DNA from: Enterobacter bugandensis | GTDB taxonomy: Bacteria > Pseudomonadota > Gammaproteobacteria > Enterobacterales > Enterobacteriaceae | Assembly (NCBI RefSeq): GCF_900324475.1 | Contig: NZ_LT992502.1 | Coordinates: forward strand, 3,100,001 to 3,164,000 | Length of the DNA stretch: 64,000 nt | Direction of reading: 5' to 3' | Program-made: the position numbers and the translations under genes | Part shown: positions 42,736 through 50,519 of the stretch, piece by piece | Position numbering within the stretch: the stretch's first letter is position 1 | Layout: each line of letters begins with the position of its first letter | Notes under the pieces: generated by a model | What the model was told of the DNA's origin: nothing | Seen by the model: the letters and a program-made list of their open reading frames with translations, nothing else | Databases searched by the model: none

Positions 42736-43455
42736 GTCGCTGCGACAGTAGCTGATGCTGTACTCAATCGGCCGGTGCTGCTGGTCAAGCGCAACCTGCT
42801 TGATCACCAGCACCGGTATTTTTTCGTCCATCTTAATGTGCGCCTGAAACTCGCTGTCCGGCATGCGGGCGCTGACCCGTGAACGGGTGCGCTGCGGGAA
42901 GATATTCTGACTGCGGAAGTAGTCGTACAGCGAAATCCCTATCGCATCCGGTTCGGGAATGAGCCCGACCGGCACCCAGGACTCTTCAATCGACACCGCA
43001 TCGTCATCCACATAGCGAATACGCTTCAGCAAAAAGACGTCGCTGTTCGGCTCCAGTGACAGGTGGCCCGCCACCTCTTCCGGGCATTTCACCACGCGTT
43101 TATTGACCCACAGCGTATTAGGCGTTTTACCGCGCAGCACCACCTGCTGAGAGAACCCGCGCGCTTCCTTGAGCGAGTATTCGAAGATGTTGTTAATTTG
43201 CGTGCCGTAACCCCGGGCACGCGTGACAACGCCCTCGGCTTCCAGCGCCTGCATCGCTTTGCGCACGGTGATCCGCGACACGCCGGTTAACTGGCTCAGA
43301 TCGCGCTCGCCGGGCAAAATGTTCCCGTGCTCCAGCACGCCGCTGCGCACCGCGTTTTTTACCGTTTCGGCAAATTTCAGGTACAGCGGCGTGTTGTCAG
43401 GCGCGGCGATCCGTTCAGTCAGTTGAGCGATTAACCGGGTATGCGCTTGTTCCAT
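42709..43455 (-). CDS. yegW: YegW, GntR/HutC-family regulator
   Basis: A 248-residue repressor-type protein: an N-terminal winged helix of the GntR family (ILPGERDLSQLTGVSRITVRKAM, about residues 42-65) and a UTRA ligand-binding domain to the C-terminus. It is convergent with yegTUV and is the obvious candidate regulator of that operon, responding to the transported compound or its phosphate. The length equals E. coli YegW. Confidence 0.93.
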   Translation of the reverse strand: MEQAHTRLIAQLTERIAAPDNTPLYLKFAETVKNAVRSGVLEHGNILPGERDLSQLTGVSRITVRKAMQALEAEGVVTRARGYGTQINNIFEYSLKEARGFSQQVVLRGKTPNTLWVNKRVVKCPEEVAGHLSLEPNSDVFLLKRIRYVDDDAVSIEESWVPVGLIPEPDAIGISLYDYFRSQNIFPQRTRSRVSARMPDSEFQAHIKMDEKIPVLVIKQVALDQQHRPIEYSISYCRSDLYVFVCEE

Positions 43456-43497
43456 CTCTGTTTTCTCAGGCGTGGTGTTTCCTGCCAGTATACTGGG

Positions 43498-44298
43498 TTA
43501 CCACCACGCATGAAAATGATGAACCGGCCCAATACCGTGACCGACTTCCAGAGTATCGGCTTTTGCCAGCGCCGCCGACAGCCAGATTTTCGCTTCTCGC
43601 ACCGTATCAGCCCAGCCGTCATGCCGCGGGCGCAGCGCCGCCAGCGCGGCGGAGAGAGTGCACCCCGTGCCGTGGGTGTTTTTGGTCTGTACGCGCGGAG
43701 CCGTAAAACGTTGCTCGCCGTCGCGGGTAAAGAGCCAGTCCGGGCTTTCAGCGTCATCCAGATGACCGCCTTTCATCAGCACCGCCCCGCAGCCCATCGC
43801 CAGCAGCGCATACCCCTGCTCTTTCATTTCGCGTTCAGTTTGCGCGTGCGACGTGCCTAACAGCGCGGCGGCTTCCGGCAGATTGGGCGTGATGAGCGCC
43901 ACCTGCGGCAGCAGCTTATTGCGGAGCGTCTCAACGGCGGAGGCAGAGAGCAGCGGATCGCCGCTTTTTGCCAGCATGACGGTATCCAGCACCACGTTTT
44001 GCACCTGATAGCGTTTAAGCCGCTCGGCCACCGCCTCCACAATGTCCGTTTCGGCCAGCATGCCGATCTTGGTGGTATCAATCCGCACGTCGCTGAACAC
44101 CGAATCCAGCTGCGCGGCAACAAAATCCGGCTCGATACGGTAGACCGACTGCACGCCGCGCGTGTTTTGCGCTACCAGCGCGGTAATCACCGAGCAGCCA
44201 TACGCGCCAAGGGCCGAGAAGGTTTTCAGATCGGCCTGGATGCCCGCGCCGCCGCTGGGGTCGGTACCGGCAATGGTCACGGCGTTAATCCGCTTCAT
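43498..44298 (-). CDS. thiD: Hydroxymethylpyrimidine / phosphomethylpyrimidine kinase
   Basis: Phosphorylates HMP and HMP-P in the pyrimidine branch of thiamine synthesis and salvage. The start at [17 protein letters not shown] (44298) overlaps the thiM stop by four bases and gives the standard 266 residues; the upstream open codons belong to a shadow of thiM. The ribokinase-fold motifs [12 protein letters not shown] (near residue 11) and [16 protein letters not shown] (near residue 206) are intact. Confidence 0.96.
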   Translation of the reverse strand: MKRINAVTIAGTDPSGGAGIQADLKTFSALGAYGCSVITALVAQNTRGVQSVYRIEPDFVAAQLDSVFSDVRIDTTKIGMLAETDIVEAVAERLKRYQVQNVVLDTVMLAKSGDPLLSASAVETLRNKLLPQVALITPNLPEAAALLGTSHAQTEREMKEQGYALLAMGCGAVLMKGGHLDDAESPDWLFTRDGEQRFTAPRVQTKNTHGTGCTLSAALAALRPRHDGWADTVREAKIWLSAALAKADTLEVGHGIGPVHHFHAWW

Positions 44299-45065
44299 GC
44301 CTGTTCCTCCAGCGTATAGAGCGCATCCAGGAAGGCGCTGGTAAAACTGCCTGGCCCGCGCGAGCGCGCAACGGCTGCCGTTCCGGCGCGCTTCATCCAT
44401 CCGCAGGCGGCGGCAACATTATCCAGCCTGTTCCCCGGCAGCGAGCAGCTCGCCGCCACAACGGCAGAAAGCGCGCACCCGGTTCCCACTACGCGCGTCA
44501 TTAACGGGTCTCCGCCCGTTACCGTTCGGGTCCGCTCTCCGTCAGTGATGTAGTCCACCTCGCCGGTGACCACCACAATGGCATAGGTCTGGCGGGCCAA
44601 CGCCTGAGCGGCAGGCAACGCGCTGGCGGCGGTGTCGGTGGTATCAACACCGCGCCCGCCCGCGCTCATTCCGGCCAGAGCCAGGATTTCAGAGGCGTTG
44701 CCGCGAATGGTGGTCGGGTTCAGGGCCAAAATTTGATGGCAAAAACGGGTGCGGAACGTCAGGGCACCCACCGCAACCGGGTCCAGCGTCCAGGGTTTGC
44801 CTGCCGCCACCGCGCTTTCAATGGCACGACGCATCGACTGGGCGCGCGGTGCGGTCAGCGTGCCGACGTTGATTAACAGCGCATCGGCTATCGCGGCAAA
44901 CTGTTCGGCCTCTTCGGCCTCAATCACCATCGCCGGGGATGCGCCAAGGGCCAGCAAAACGTTGGCCGTAAAGGTCTGTACGACATCGTTGGTCATGCAG
45001 TGGGTCAGCGGAGAACGGGTACGGAAGTAGTGTAAAACGTGTAAATCGAGCAGGTCAGGCTGCAT
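44295..45065 (-). CDS. thiM: Hydroxyethylthiazole kinase
   Basis: Salvages the thiazole moiety of thiamine by phosphorylation. The 256-residue ThiM carries the motifs [19 protein letters not shown] near residue 26 and [11 protein letters not shown] near residue 190. It is the first gene of thiMD. An AGGAG ribosome site lies 8 bases before the ATG, immediately after a TPP riboswitch, so its translation should be shut off when thiamine pyrophosphate is plentiful. Confidence 0.96.
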   Translation of the reverse strand: MQPDLLDLHVLHYFRTRSPLTHCMTNDVVQTFTANVLLALGASPAMVIEAEEAEQFAAIADALLINVGTLTAPRAQSMRRAIESAVAAGKPWTLDPVAVGALTFRTRFCHQILALNPTTIRGNASEILALAGMSAGGRGVDTTDTAASALPAAQALARQTYAIVVVTGEVDYITDGERTRTVTGGDPLMTRVVGTGCALSAVVAASCSLPGNRLDNVAAACGWMKRAGTAAVARSRGPGSFTSAFLDALYTLEEQA

Positions 45066-45082
45066 GGGTTCGCTCCTGCCTT

Positions 45083-45279
45083 GCGTGAAGAAGCGATGAC
45101 CGGGAAGGCATCTGACTTCCCTACGCTGGCATTATCCAGATCAGGTAATACGGGTATTTCTCAGCCTTCAACGAAGAAGGGCACCCCGAGTCATTTGGTA
45201 AGAATTGACTTACTTTTTGCCAGATTAGGGGAAGTTGCTGGCTGACGCAAGCGCCCTTGTGGGGATCGCTTCTTCACGC
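45083..45279. repeat. 15-base inverted repeat flanking the TPP riboswitch
   Basis: GCGTGAAGAAGCGAT (45083-45097) and its perfect reverse complement ATCGCTTCTTCACGC (45265-45279) bracket the aptamer, 167 bases apart. The 45083 copy is the expression platform next to the thiM ribosome site. The 45265 copy is upstream of the aptamer. If the thiM transcript begins beyond 45279, the two could pair in the leader RNA. Confidence 0.8.
45101..45190 (-). promoter_or_regulatory. TPP riboswitch (THI element) of thiMD
   Basis: Read on the minus strand, it begins CTCGGGGTGCCC and continues with GGCTGAGAAATACCCG. It ends in ACCTGATCTGGATAATGCC and GGGAAGTCAGATGCC: the full conserved core of the TPP aptamer, including the CUGAGA pyrimidine-binding and the pyrophosphate-binding segments. 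The downstream platform ATCGCTTCTTCACGC lies just before the thiM ribosome site, as in the translational thiM riboswitch of E. coli. Confidence 0.95.
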
Positions 45280-45841
45280 AGGGTTGGTGCGAAAGAAAAG
45301 GCTAGCAGCGATAATTACAGAACTATTATGCCACTTCTTTAAATCAACACCATCCGCTATAACATTTCCATTACGTCCAAAAAACATCCACTTTTTCAGC
45401 GTGTAAGAAATAGCTCGACCAACATAATTTTTTTCCGCTTTCAGTTAGTCTATTTTACGTTTCATTAATCATTAAAACTTATTTCGAATGAAATATAAAG
45501 CAATCCCCAAACGGTTTAACCCCGCTAAACATTTAGCCTCTCAATCAAGGGGTTACCGCGAAACTCGCGTTTGGCCTCTCATCTTATAAGTTAATGTAAA
45601 CATTGAGATATTTGCCTTCACCTCTTAAAAATTCACTTTGGCTATTCATGCCATTTATGATTTAGATCAATATCCAAAAGCTCGCATTAATTGATAGTTA
45701 CCGCACGTTACGAATTAAGTGATTTATTCAAAATTTAACGTAACTCCGTTATTTTAATCGGGCGTAACCAGACGTTACATCAACACGCCAGGATAGCCAG
45801 CCTTGCCCATTTTTACTTTTTAAATGATGAGTGTTTTACAA
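45280..45841. promoter_or_regulatory. AT-rich upstream region of the adhesin cassette with FNR-like site
   Basis: About 560 bases without a gene, markedly AT-rich from 45300 on. One site stands out: ATGAT-N4-ATCAA at 45657-45670, matching 9 of 10 conserved FNR positions, about 170 bases before the adhesin start. The AT-rich character also suits silencing by H-NS. No promoter hexamers were assigned with confidence. Confidence 0.5.
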
Positions 45842-46912
45842 ATGAAAGTTGTTAAAAATGCCGTTACTGCTTTTTTATTTGGTGTTATTTTCACTGGCTC
45901 TATGACCGTAACTCAAGCAGCTGATGTAACCGTAAACCTTAACGATAACGTATTCAATTCAGGTTCTTTTATTCAGGTCCAGGGGACTGACAATACCGCT
46001 TATAATCTGGATAATATGAAAGCTGAAAATGTAAAACAAGACGGGCAGATCTATAACTTACAAGGCGATCGTGAGCGGATGCAAAACGAGATTGACGCAA
46101 GTAATGGTAATATCAGCACTAACGCCAATAATATTTCCTCTCTTCAGACTTCTGTCTCTGGTGTCGATCATGAAGCTAAATTAGCAGGCGCTCTTGCTGA
46201 CACCGCTAATAAAAAAGGTGATGCGGCGTTACAGGGCGTGCTGACTAACGGAACTGCAATTACTAATATTGAAACTGCTAACGCTGTCCAGGATAGCCGC
46301 CTTGCAACTGTTGAAGCTACTAACGGTATACAAGATGGCCGCCTGTTAGCTCTTGAGAATGCACCAAAACCAACTAACGGGGTTGATGGAAAAGACGGCG
46401 CTAAGGGTGAGAAAGGCGACACCGGCGCACAGGGCGTTGCCGGAATTAACGGACGTGACGGAGCGAATGGTAAAGACGGCAAAGATGGAAAAAATGGCGT
46501 GATGACCACTGTGACACGCACGCAGGTAGACACGACAACAAAGGCTAAAGTCGCTACTAATAGTCAGGCGGTTACGGCCGAGGCTCAGGAGCTGCAGGCG
46601 ACCAAACAGACATTACAGGCTCTGAATAACAACGCTAACCAGCAATTTAAATCGCTGCGTGAGGAAGTCGATAATAACAAGAAAGAAGCAAACGCAGGTA
46701 TCAGCGGCGCGATGGCGATGGCCGGTTTACCTCAGGTGCAAACAAATCAGCGCGTGATGTTCTCGGCTGGCGGTGCGACTTACAACGGTGAAAGCGCGTT
46801 AGCGGTTGGGGCGTCGGTTAACTTTAACGAACATATGGTTGGTAAAGTGAGCTTCTCTGATGACACAGCAAATAATATGGGGGCTTCAGTCGGCGTAGGG
46901 ATTGGCTTTTAA
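45842..46912 (+). CDS. Short trimeric autotransporter adhesin with collagen-like stalk (YadA-type)
   Basis: A surface protein of about 356 residues. The start is placed at MKVVKNAVTAFLF; an in-frame ATG six codons upstream (45824) is possible. The signal peptide ends near TQA-ADV. An Asn/Asp-rich coiled-coil-like segment follows to about residue 175 (QDGQIYNLQGDRERM, NISSLQTSVSG). Thirteen perfect Gly-X-Y triplets occupy residues 180-218, rich in GKDG, GEKGDTG and GRDG. A second coiled coil (about 245-285) leads into a C-terminal YadA anchor of about 70 residues ending in phenylalanine (GVGIGF). There are no cysteines. There is no globular YadA head, so the molecule is nearly all stalk. Composition is lower in GC than the core genes. 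Confidence 0.88.
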   Translation: MKVVKNAVTAFLFGVIFTGSMTVTQAADVTVNLNDNVFNSGSFIQVQGTDNTAYNLDNMKAENVKQDGQIYNLQGDRERMQNEIDASNGNISTNANNISSLQTSVSGVDHEAKLAGALADTANKKGDAALQGVLTNGTAITNIETANAVQDSRLATVEATNGIQDGRLLALENAPKPTNGVDGKDGAKGEKGDTGAQGVAGINGRDGANGKDGKDGKNGVMTTVTRTQVDTTTKAKVATNSQAVTAEAQELQATKQTLQALNNNANQQFKSLREEVDNNKKEANAGISGAMAMAGLPQVQTNQRVMFSAGGATYNGESALAVGASVNFNEHMVGKVSFSDDTANNMGASVGVGIGF

Positions 46913-46924
46913 TAAATAACCAGT

Positions 46925-47029
46925 ATGACAAAATACATTGTTATCTCTGTAATAGTGTACCTGATGCTTATTATCGTTGGCGCATGGTTAGGTATTATGT
47001 ATCAGGCTTATTATATTTGCGGCTATTAA
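46925..47029 (+). CDS. 34-residue single-pass membrane protein
   Basis: A small open frame, MTKYIVISVIVYLML followed by IIVGAWLGIMYQ and ending YYICGY, lies 12 bases after the adhesin stop and 42 bases before the lipoprotein gene. Residues 4-24 form one hydrophobic helix, with Lys3 as the only charge before it. I do not recognise it. The ribosome site is weak, so translation may depend on coupling to the adhesin gene. Its position between two envelope genes on the same strand is the main support; it could also be chance. Confidence 0.5.
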   Translation: MTKYIVISVIVYLMLIIVGAWLGIMYQAYYICGY

Positions 47030-47071
47030 ACCTTCTTCTATAGAATATATTTCACCAAAGGTATCATCGTA

Positions 47072-47542
47072 ATGATAAAGTCACTCTTAGCGGTATTAAT
47101 AGCTGGTGCTGCCATCCTGCTTTCTGCGTGTACTTCAACTGCTCAGCGCATGGCCGAATGTGAGCGCCAGGGCATTAGCAAAGATACCTGCTACCTGGCT
47201 GAGCAAAATCGCCAGAATGCTTATAATGAAGCCGCACAAAATGCAGCATGGGCGAACGCGCGTGATGCCGCATCGGGTACGGGTATCTGGGTTAAAAAAG
47301 ACGTGAAACAACATGCTCAGGCGGCCAAAGCGTTACACGCCTTTAAATGGGAAGGAATGAAGATCACAATTAAAGGCGAGATCCTGGATGTCGATGGCGT
47401 ATTGGGCGCGCTGGATGAAAATGAGCCTCAGGCAAAAGTTTATTCACAAGGGCTATACACCTTCATTTACTATCCTGCTAAAGGCAAATTAGCGGTGAGT
47501 AAAGAAGGAAAGTTCGAAGGCTACGCAACAAAGATTAAATAG
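47072..47542 (+). CDS. Uncharacterised lipoprotein next to the collagen-like adhesin
   Basis: A 156-residue protein with a lipobox ending at Cys20 (LLSAC). Thr at +2 does not give the Asp inner-membrane retention signal, so the outer membrane is likely. Residues 21-75 contain two more cysteines (ECERQG, DTCYLAEQN) that could form a disulfide, then an Ala/Asn-rich helix. Residues 95-156 look like a small beta domain. I know no function. It follows the adhesin on the same strand and is closed by its own terminator, suggesting one operon. Salmonella SadB, a lipoprotein needed for export of the trimeric adhesin SadA, is a functional analogue to consider, without evident sequence match. Confidence 0.8.
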   Translation: MIKSLLAVLIAGAAILLSACTSTAQRMAECERQGISKDTCYLAEQNRQNAYNEAAQNAAWANARDAASGTGIWVKKDVKQHAQAAKALHAFKWEGMKITIKGEILDVDGVLGALDENEPQAKVYSQGLYTFIYYPAKGKLAVSKEGKFEGYATKIK

Positions 47543-47548
47543 AAGCAG

Positions 47549-47570
47549 AGGCGACACCTGTCGCCTTTTT
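47549..47570 (+). terminator. Terminator of the adhesin-lipoprotein cassette
   Basis: AGGCGACA (47549-47556) pairs with TGTCGCCT (47559-47566) around a very short loop, followed by a TTTTT run, 7 bases after the lipoprotein stop. The tight two-base loop would open to four bases in practice. Confidence 0.85.
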
Positions 47571-47590
47571 AATTCGCAGGCCTTAACGTA

Positions 47591-49045
47591 TTACTCTAGC
47601 TGCCACGCCCCGGCATCAATAAGCGATGCGGTTCCCGTCCAGGCAAACATTGCCAGTTCGCGCGCCCCTTCATCAGGATAAATGCGGCTGCTCAGGCACG
47701 CCTCCCCTTCATTGACAAACACTTCCACTGACGAGCTGTCAACGAACAGGCGCAGGCTTAGCGTGTCGTTCAGATTCAGCGCGACGCTTCGGGTACCGCA
47801 CAGGCCATACTGCGGATAATAACGCTCCAGCACCAGGCGCTGCATCTGCGCATCAACGTAGAGACGGAATCCGTCGCCAAGACGAATGCCGTACTGCTCC
47901 GCGCTGCTGTTAGCACAGTCCCACTGCAGAATAACCTCCATCGCATCGCAGCTTTCCACCTGAACGATCTGCTGATTGTTGAGCGTGCTCACCGGCCAGG
48001 GGAACCACGCTCCCCGCAAGCTTTCCACTTCTCTGGCTGGCCGCATCTGCAGGCGGTTATCCGCGCTTAGCGTCAGTTCGCGCGGTAAAGAGAGCATGCC
48101 AGCCCACCCGTCCTGCTGTTCCGGAAGGGGAGATTCCCACATGTCCAGCCAGCCGATAACGATGCGGCGGCCGTCAGGCGTCAGGAAGCTTTGCGGCGCA
48201 TAGAAATCATGCCCGCTATCCATCTCCACAAACTCACCTTCACGCGCGAAAGGTTGGCCGGGCTGCCACTCCCCCAGCAGGTAACCGCTCTGGAAAAGAT
48301 TGCGATTTTTGAATCCCTCCGCAGCCAGCCCCTGAGGTGAAAACATCAGCACGCGTTTGCCGTTGAGGGTGAAAAAGTCCGGGCATTCCCACATGTAACC
48401 CATCTCTTTTTCAGCCACCGCAAGCACGCCCATATCCTGCCATTCGCGCAGGTCGTCAGAACGGTAAACGCGCACCTGGCCCATCTCGCCATCCCGCGCC
48501 CCGACAACCATGTACCAGCGCTCCCCTTCCCGCCACACTTTTGGATCGCGAAAGTGATGCAGCCCAGGCGGCGTGTCAACGATCGTTCCTTGCCGCGTAA
48601 AATGGACGCCATCACGGCTGGTTGCCAGGCACTGCACCTGGTAAAGGTTAGCCTCGTCATCCGGATCGCCGTGGAATTTGTGGCCGGTATAAATCAGCGC
48701 CAGCGTATCGCCATCCACCACCGCCGAGCCGGAAAAACAGCCGTCCTTATCCTCTGGCCCTTCCGGTGCCAGCGCCACCGGGAGGTGTTCCCAGCGAACT
48801 AAATCCTTGCTGCGCGCATGACCCCAGTGCATCGGCCCCCACTGGGTCGAGTACGGATGATGCTGGTAAAACGCGTGATACCAGCCGTCAAACCACACCA
48901 GACCATTCGGGTCGTTCATCCAGCCGGCACGCGCGGCGAGGTGGTAACGCGGATACCAGCGCAGGTTAAGATCGCCGCGTTTGGCCTGTAATGATTGTTC
49001 AGCTTTGGCAATGGAATACATCATTTGTTTACTCTTTTCAGTCAT
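47591..49045 (-). CDS. cscA: Sucrose hydrolase / beta-fructofuranosidase, GH32 (CscA-type)
   Basis: Cytoplasmic invertase-type hydrolase of sucrose and possibly short fructo-oligosaccharides. The 484-residue protein has the GH32 nucleophile motif WMNDPNG at 42-48 (Asp45), FRDPKVW in the middle and the acid/base motif WECPD (Glu). A C-terminal beta-sandwich ends in the typical SSVEVFVNEGE and SSRIYP segments. It resembles E. coli CscA closely along its length as I recall it. The start overlaps the permease stop (ATGA), so the two are co-translated. Confidence 0.9.
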   Translation of the reverse strand: MTEKSKQMMYSIAKAEQSLQAKRGDLNLRWYPRYHLAARAGWMNDPNGLVWFDGWYHAFYQHHPYSTQWGPMHWGHARSKDLVRWEHLPVALAPEGPEDKDGCFSGSAVVDGDTLALIYTGHKFHGDPDDEANLYQVQCLATSRDGVHFTRQGTIVDTPPGLHHFRDPKVWREGERWYMVVGARDGEMGQVRVYRSDDLREWQDMGVLAVAEKEMGYMWECPDFFTLNGKRVLMFSPQGLAAEGFKNRNLFQSGYLLGEWQPGQPFAREGEFVEMDSGHDFYAPQSFLTPDGRRIVIGWLDMWESPLPEQQDGWAGMLSLPRELTLSADNRLQMRPAREVESLRGAWFPWPVSTLNNQQIVQVESCDAMEVILQWDCANSSAEQYGIRLGDGFRLYVDAQMQRLVLERYYPQYGLCGTRSVALNLNDTLSLRLFVDSSSVEVFVNEGEACLSSRIYPDEGARELAMFAWTGTASLIDAGAWQLE

Positions 49046-50283
49046 ATAGTGGAAGGTTGCGGCATGAGCGGGTCAGAAGAAGACTTACCCGAGCGCAACA
49101 GGAAGATGGAGATGAGCGTGGTGCTGAACACTAACAGCCCCATAATGAGATAGGATTGGGCAAAGCCGTATTTCTCATAGCTGTAACCCGCCAGCGGCGA
49201 CAGCACAGACGCAATCACCGAGCTTGTACAGGCAAAGCCCACCAGATAGAGCGTGGAAGAGAGCCGCTTATCAAAATGTAAGCTGTTGTATTTAAATACC
49301 GAGACCAGCAATACGGGCAGTTCTACCGCGTGCAGCAGCTTGGTAATGGAGATGAGCACCGGCCCCTCAACCAGACCAGATGCCACCATACGCATTGCCA
49401 TCACCATTCCCGCGAATATCAGGCCGTTTTTCGCGCCGAGGCGGTTCACCAGCCACGGGGCGCAAAACATGCCCGCCGCCTCAAGGAAAACCTGGAAGGA
49501 GTTGAGATAGCCGTACATGGCGTTCCCTTCCTGCAACGTCGGGAACTGTGATGAGAAATAGACCGGGAACTGCTGATCGTAAACGCCGTAAATGCAGGTG
49601 CCGATAACGAAAAACACCAGCGCCCAGAAACGCGGCAGCGTCAGCAGGCGCAATGCGTCTTCCAGCGTCACCTTGCCACCGGACACCGCTTCCTGCATGG
49701 CATGCGGTGCGGAAGAGACCCGCAGGCGCGCGAGCAAAACAAAAAACACCAGCCCGGCGCCGCTCGCGACAGCGAAATTCAGCTTCGGATTGATGTTAAA
49801 CAGGAGCCCCGCAAAAAAGGTTGCCGCCGCCCAGCCAAGCGATCCCCACATTCTCGCCTTGCCAAACTCAAACTGGCTCTGACGGGCCACGCGTTCGGTA
49901 TAGGATTCCAGCACCCCAATCCCACCGTTAAACGTCAGGCCAATAAAAATCCCGCCGAAAATACTGCCCAGCAACACGTTAACTTGCAGCAGATAGCCAA
50001 ACAGCAAAAAGGCCGGACCGGAAAGAATAAGCAGACTGGTCAGAAACCAGAGCAGGTTTTTGCGCAGGCCGAGTTTGTCCTGAATAAATCCATAGCAGAT
50101 TTGAGCAAACAGCGCGGAGACGGAAAGCACGGCATAGATAACGCCCGTATCCCCCGCTTTTAACCCCACTTCCTGGTGGAGCCAGATAGAGAGCAACGAG
50201 CCGGAAGATGACCAGGTGACAAAAAAGAAAAACAGTAATGCGCTCAGTAAGGGATAGCTGTGAGAGTGATGCGTTTTCATCAT
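49042..50283 (-). CDS. Oligosaccharide:H+ symporter of the LacY/RafB/CscB family
   Basis: Twelve-helix MFS sugar-proton symporter; with a GH32 hydrolase behind it, the likely substrate is sucrose or a related fructoside. The start is taken at MMKTHHSHS (50283), with GAGA just upstream, giving 413 residues. Counterparts of the LacY working residues are visible: the Glu and Arg in LESYTERV and GKARMWG (LacY 126/144), the Arg in AMRMVASG (302), and the His and Glu in LLHAVELP (322/325). The sequence is intermediate between RafB and CscB, so no symbol is given. First gene of the operon, behind two LacI-type operators. Confidence 0.88.
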   Translation of the reverse strand: MMKTHHSHSYPLLSALLFFFFVTWSSSGSLLSIWLHQEVGLKAGDTGVIYAVLSVSALFAQICYGFIQDKLGLRKNLLWFLTSLLILSGPAFLLFGYLLQVNVLLGSIFGGIFIGLTFNGGIGVLESYTERVARQSQFEFGKARMWGSLGWAAATFFAGLLFNINPKLNFAVASGAGLVFFVLLARLRVSSAPHAMQEAVSGGKVTLEDALRLLTLPRFWALVFFVIGTCIYGVYDQQFPVYFSSQFPTLQEGNAMYGYLNSFQVFLEAAGMFCAPWLVNRLGAKNGLIFAGMVMAMRMVASGLVEGPVLISITKLLHAVELPVLLVSVFKYNSLHFDKRLSSTLYLVGFACTSSVIASVLSPLAGYSYEKYGFAQSYLIMGLLVFSTTLISIFLLRSGKSSSDPLMPQPSTI

Positions 50284-50313
50284 GGCATTCTCGTGTTGGA
50301 GTAATGACCTAAT

Positions 50314-50389
50314 GGTAACGTTAACATACATGCTTTCTCATGCTGCCTGATTAAGATTTAAGATGTTAATCACGAAAGTTAACGTTAAC
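50314..50389. promoter_or_regulatory. Two palindromic LacI-family operators between permease and regulator genes
   Basis: GGTAACGTTAAC (50314-50325) and the perfect palindrome GTTAACGTTAAC (50378-50389) share the central CG and TTAACGTTAA core expected for a LacI/GalR-family protein. Their centres are 64 bases apart, close to six helical turns, so repression by a looped tetramer or dimer pair is possible. They lie in the 236-base divergent region of the permease and the regulator gene. One overlaps the untranslated leader of the permease. Confidence 0.75.
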
Positions 50390-50519
50390 ATTAAGGAAGT
50401 GAGATCGCGATCATAAATTCATAACTGAGGTAAGCATGACTTAACCTGGTCATCAGCCTTCCTTTTACATCAGCGACTTAGTTGTATACCCTCTCACAGA
50501 GCATTAACGGAGTAAGAAA

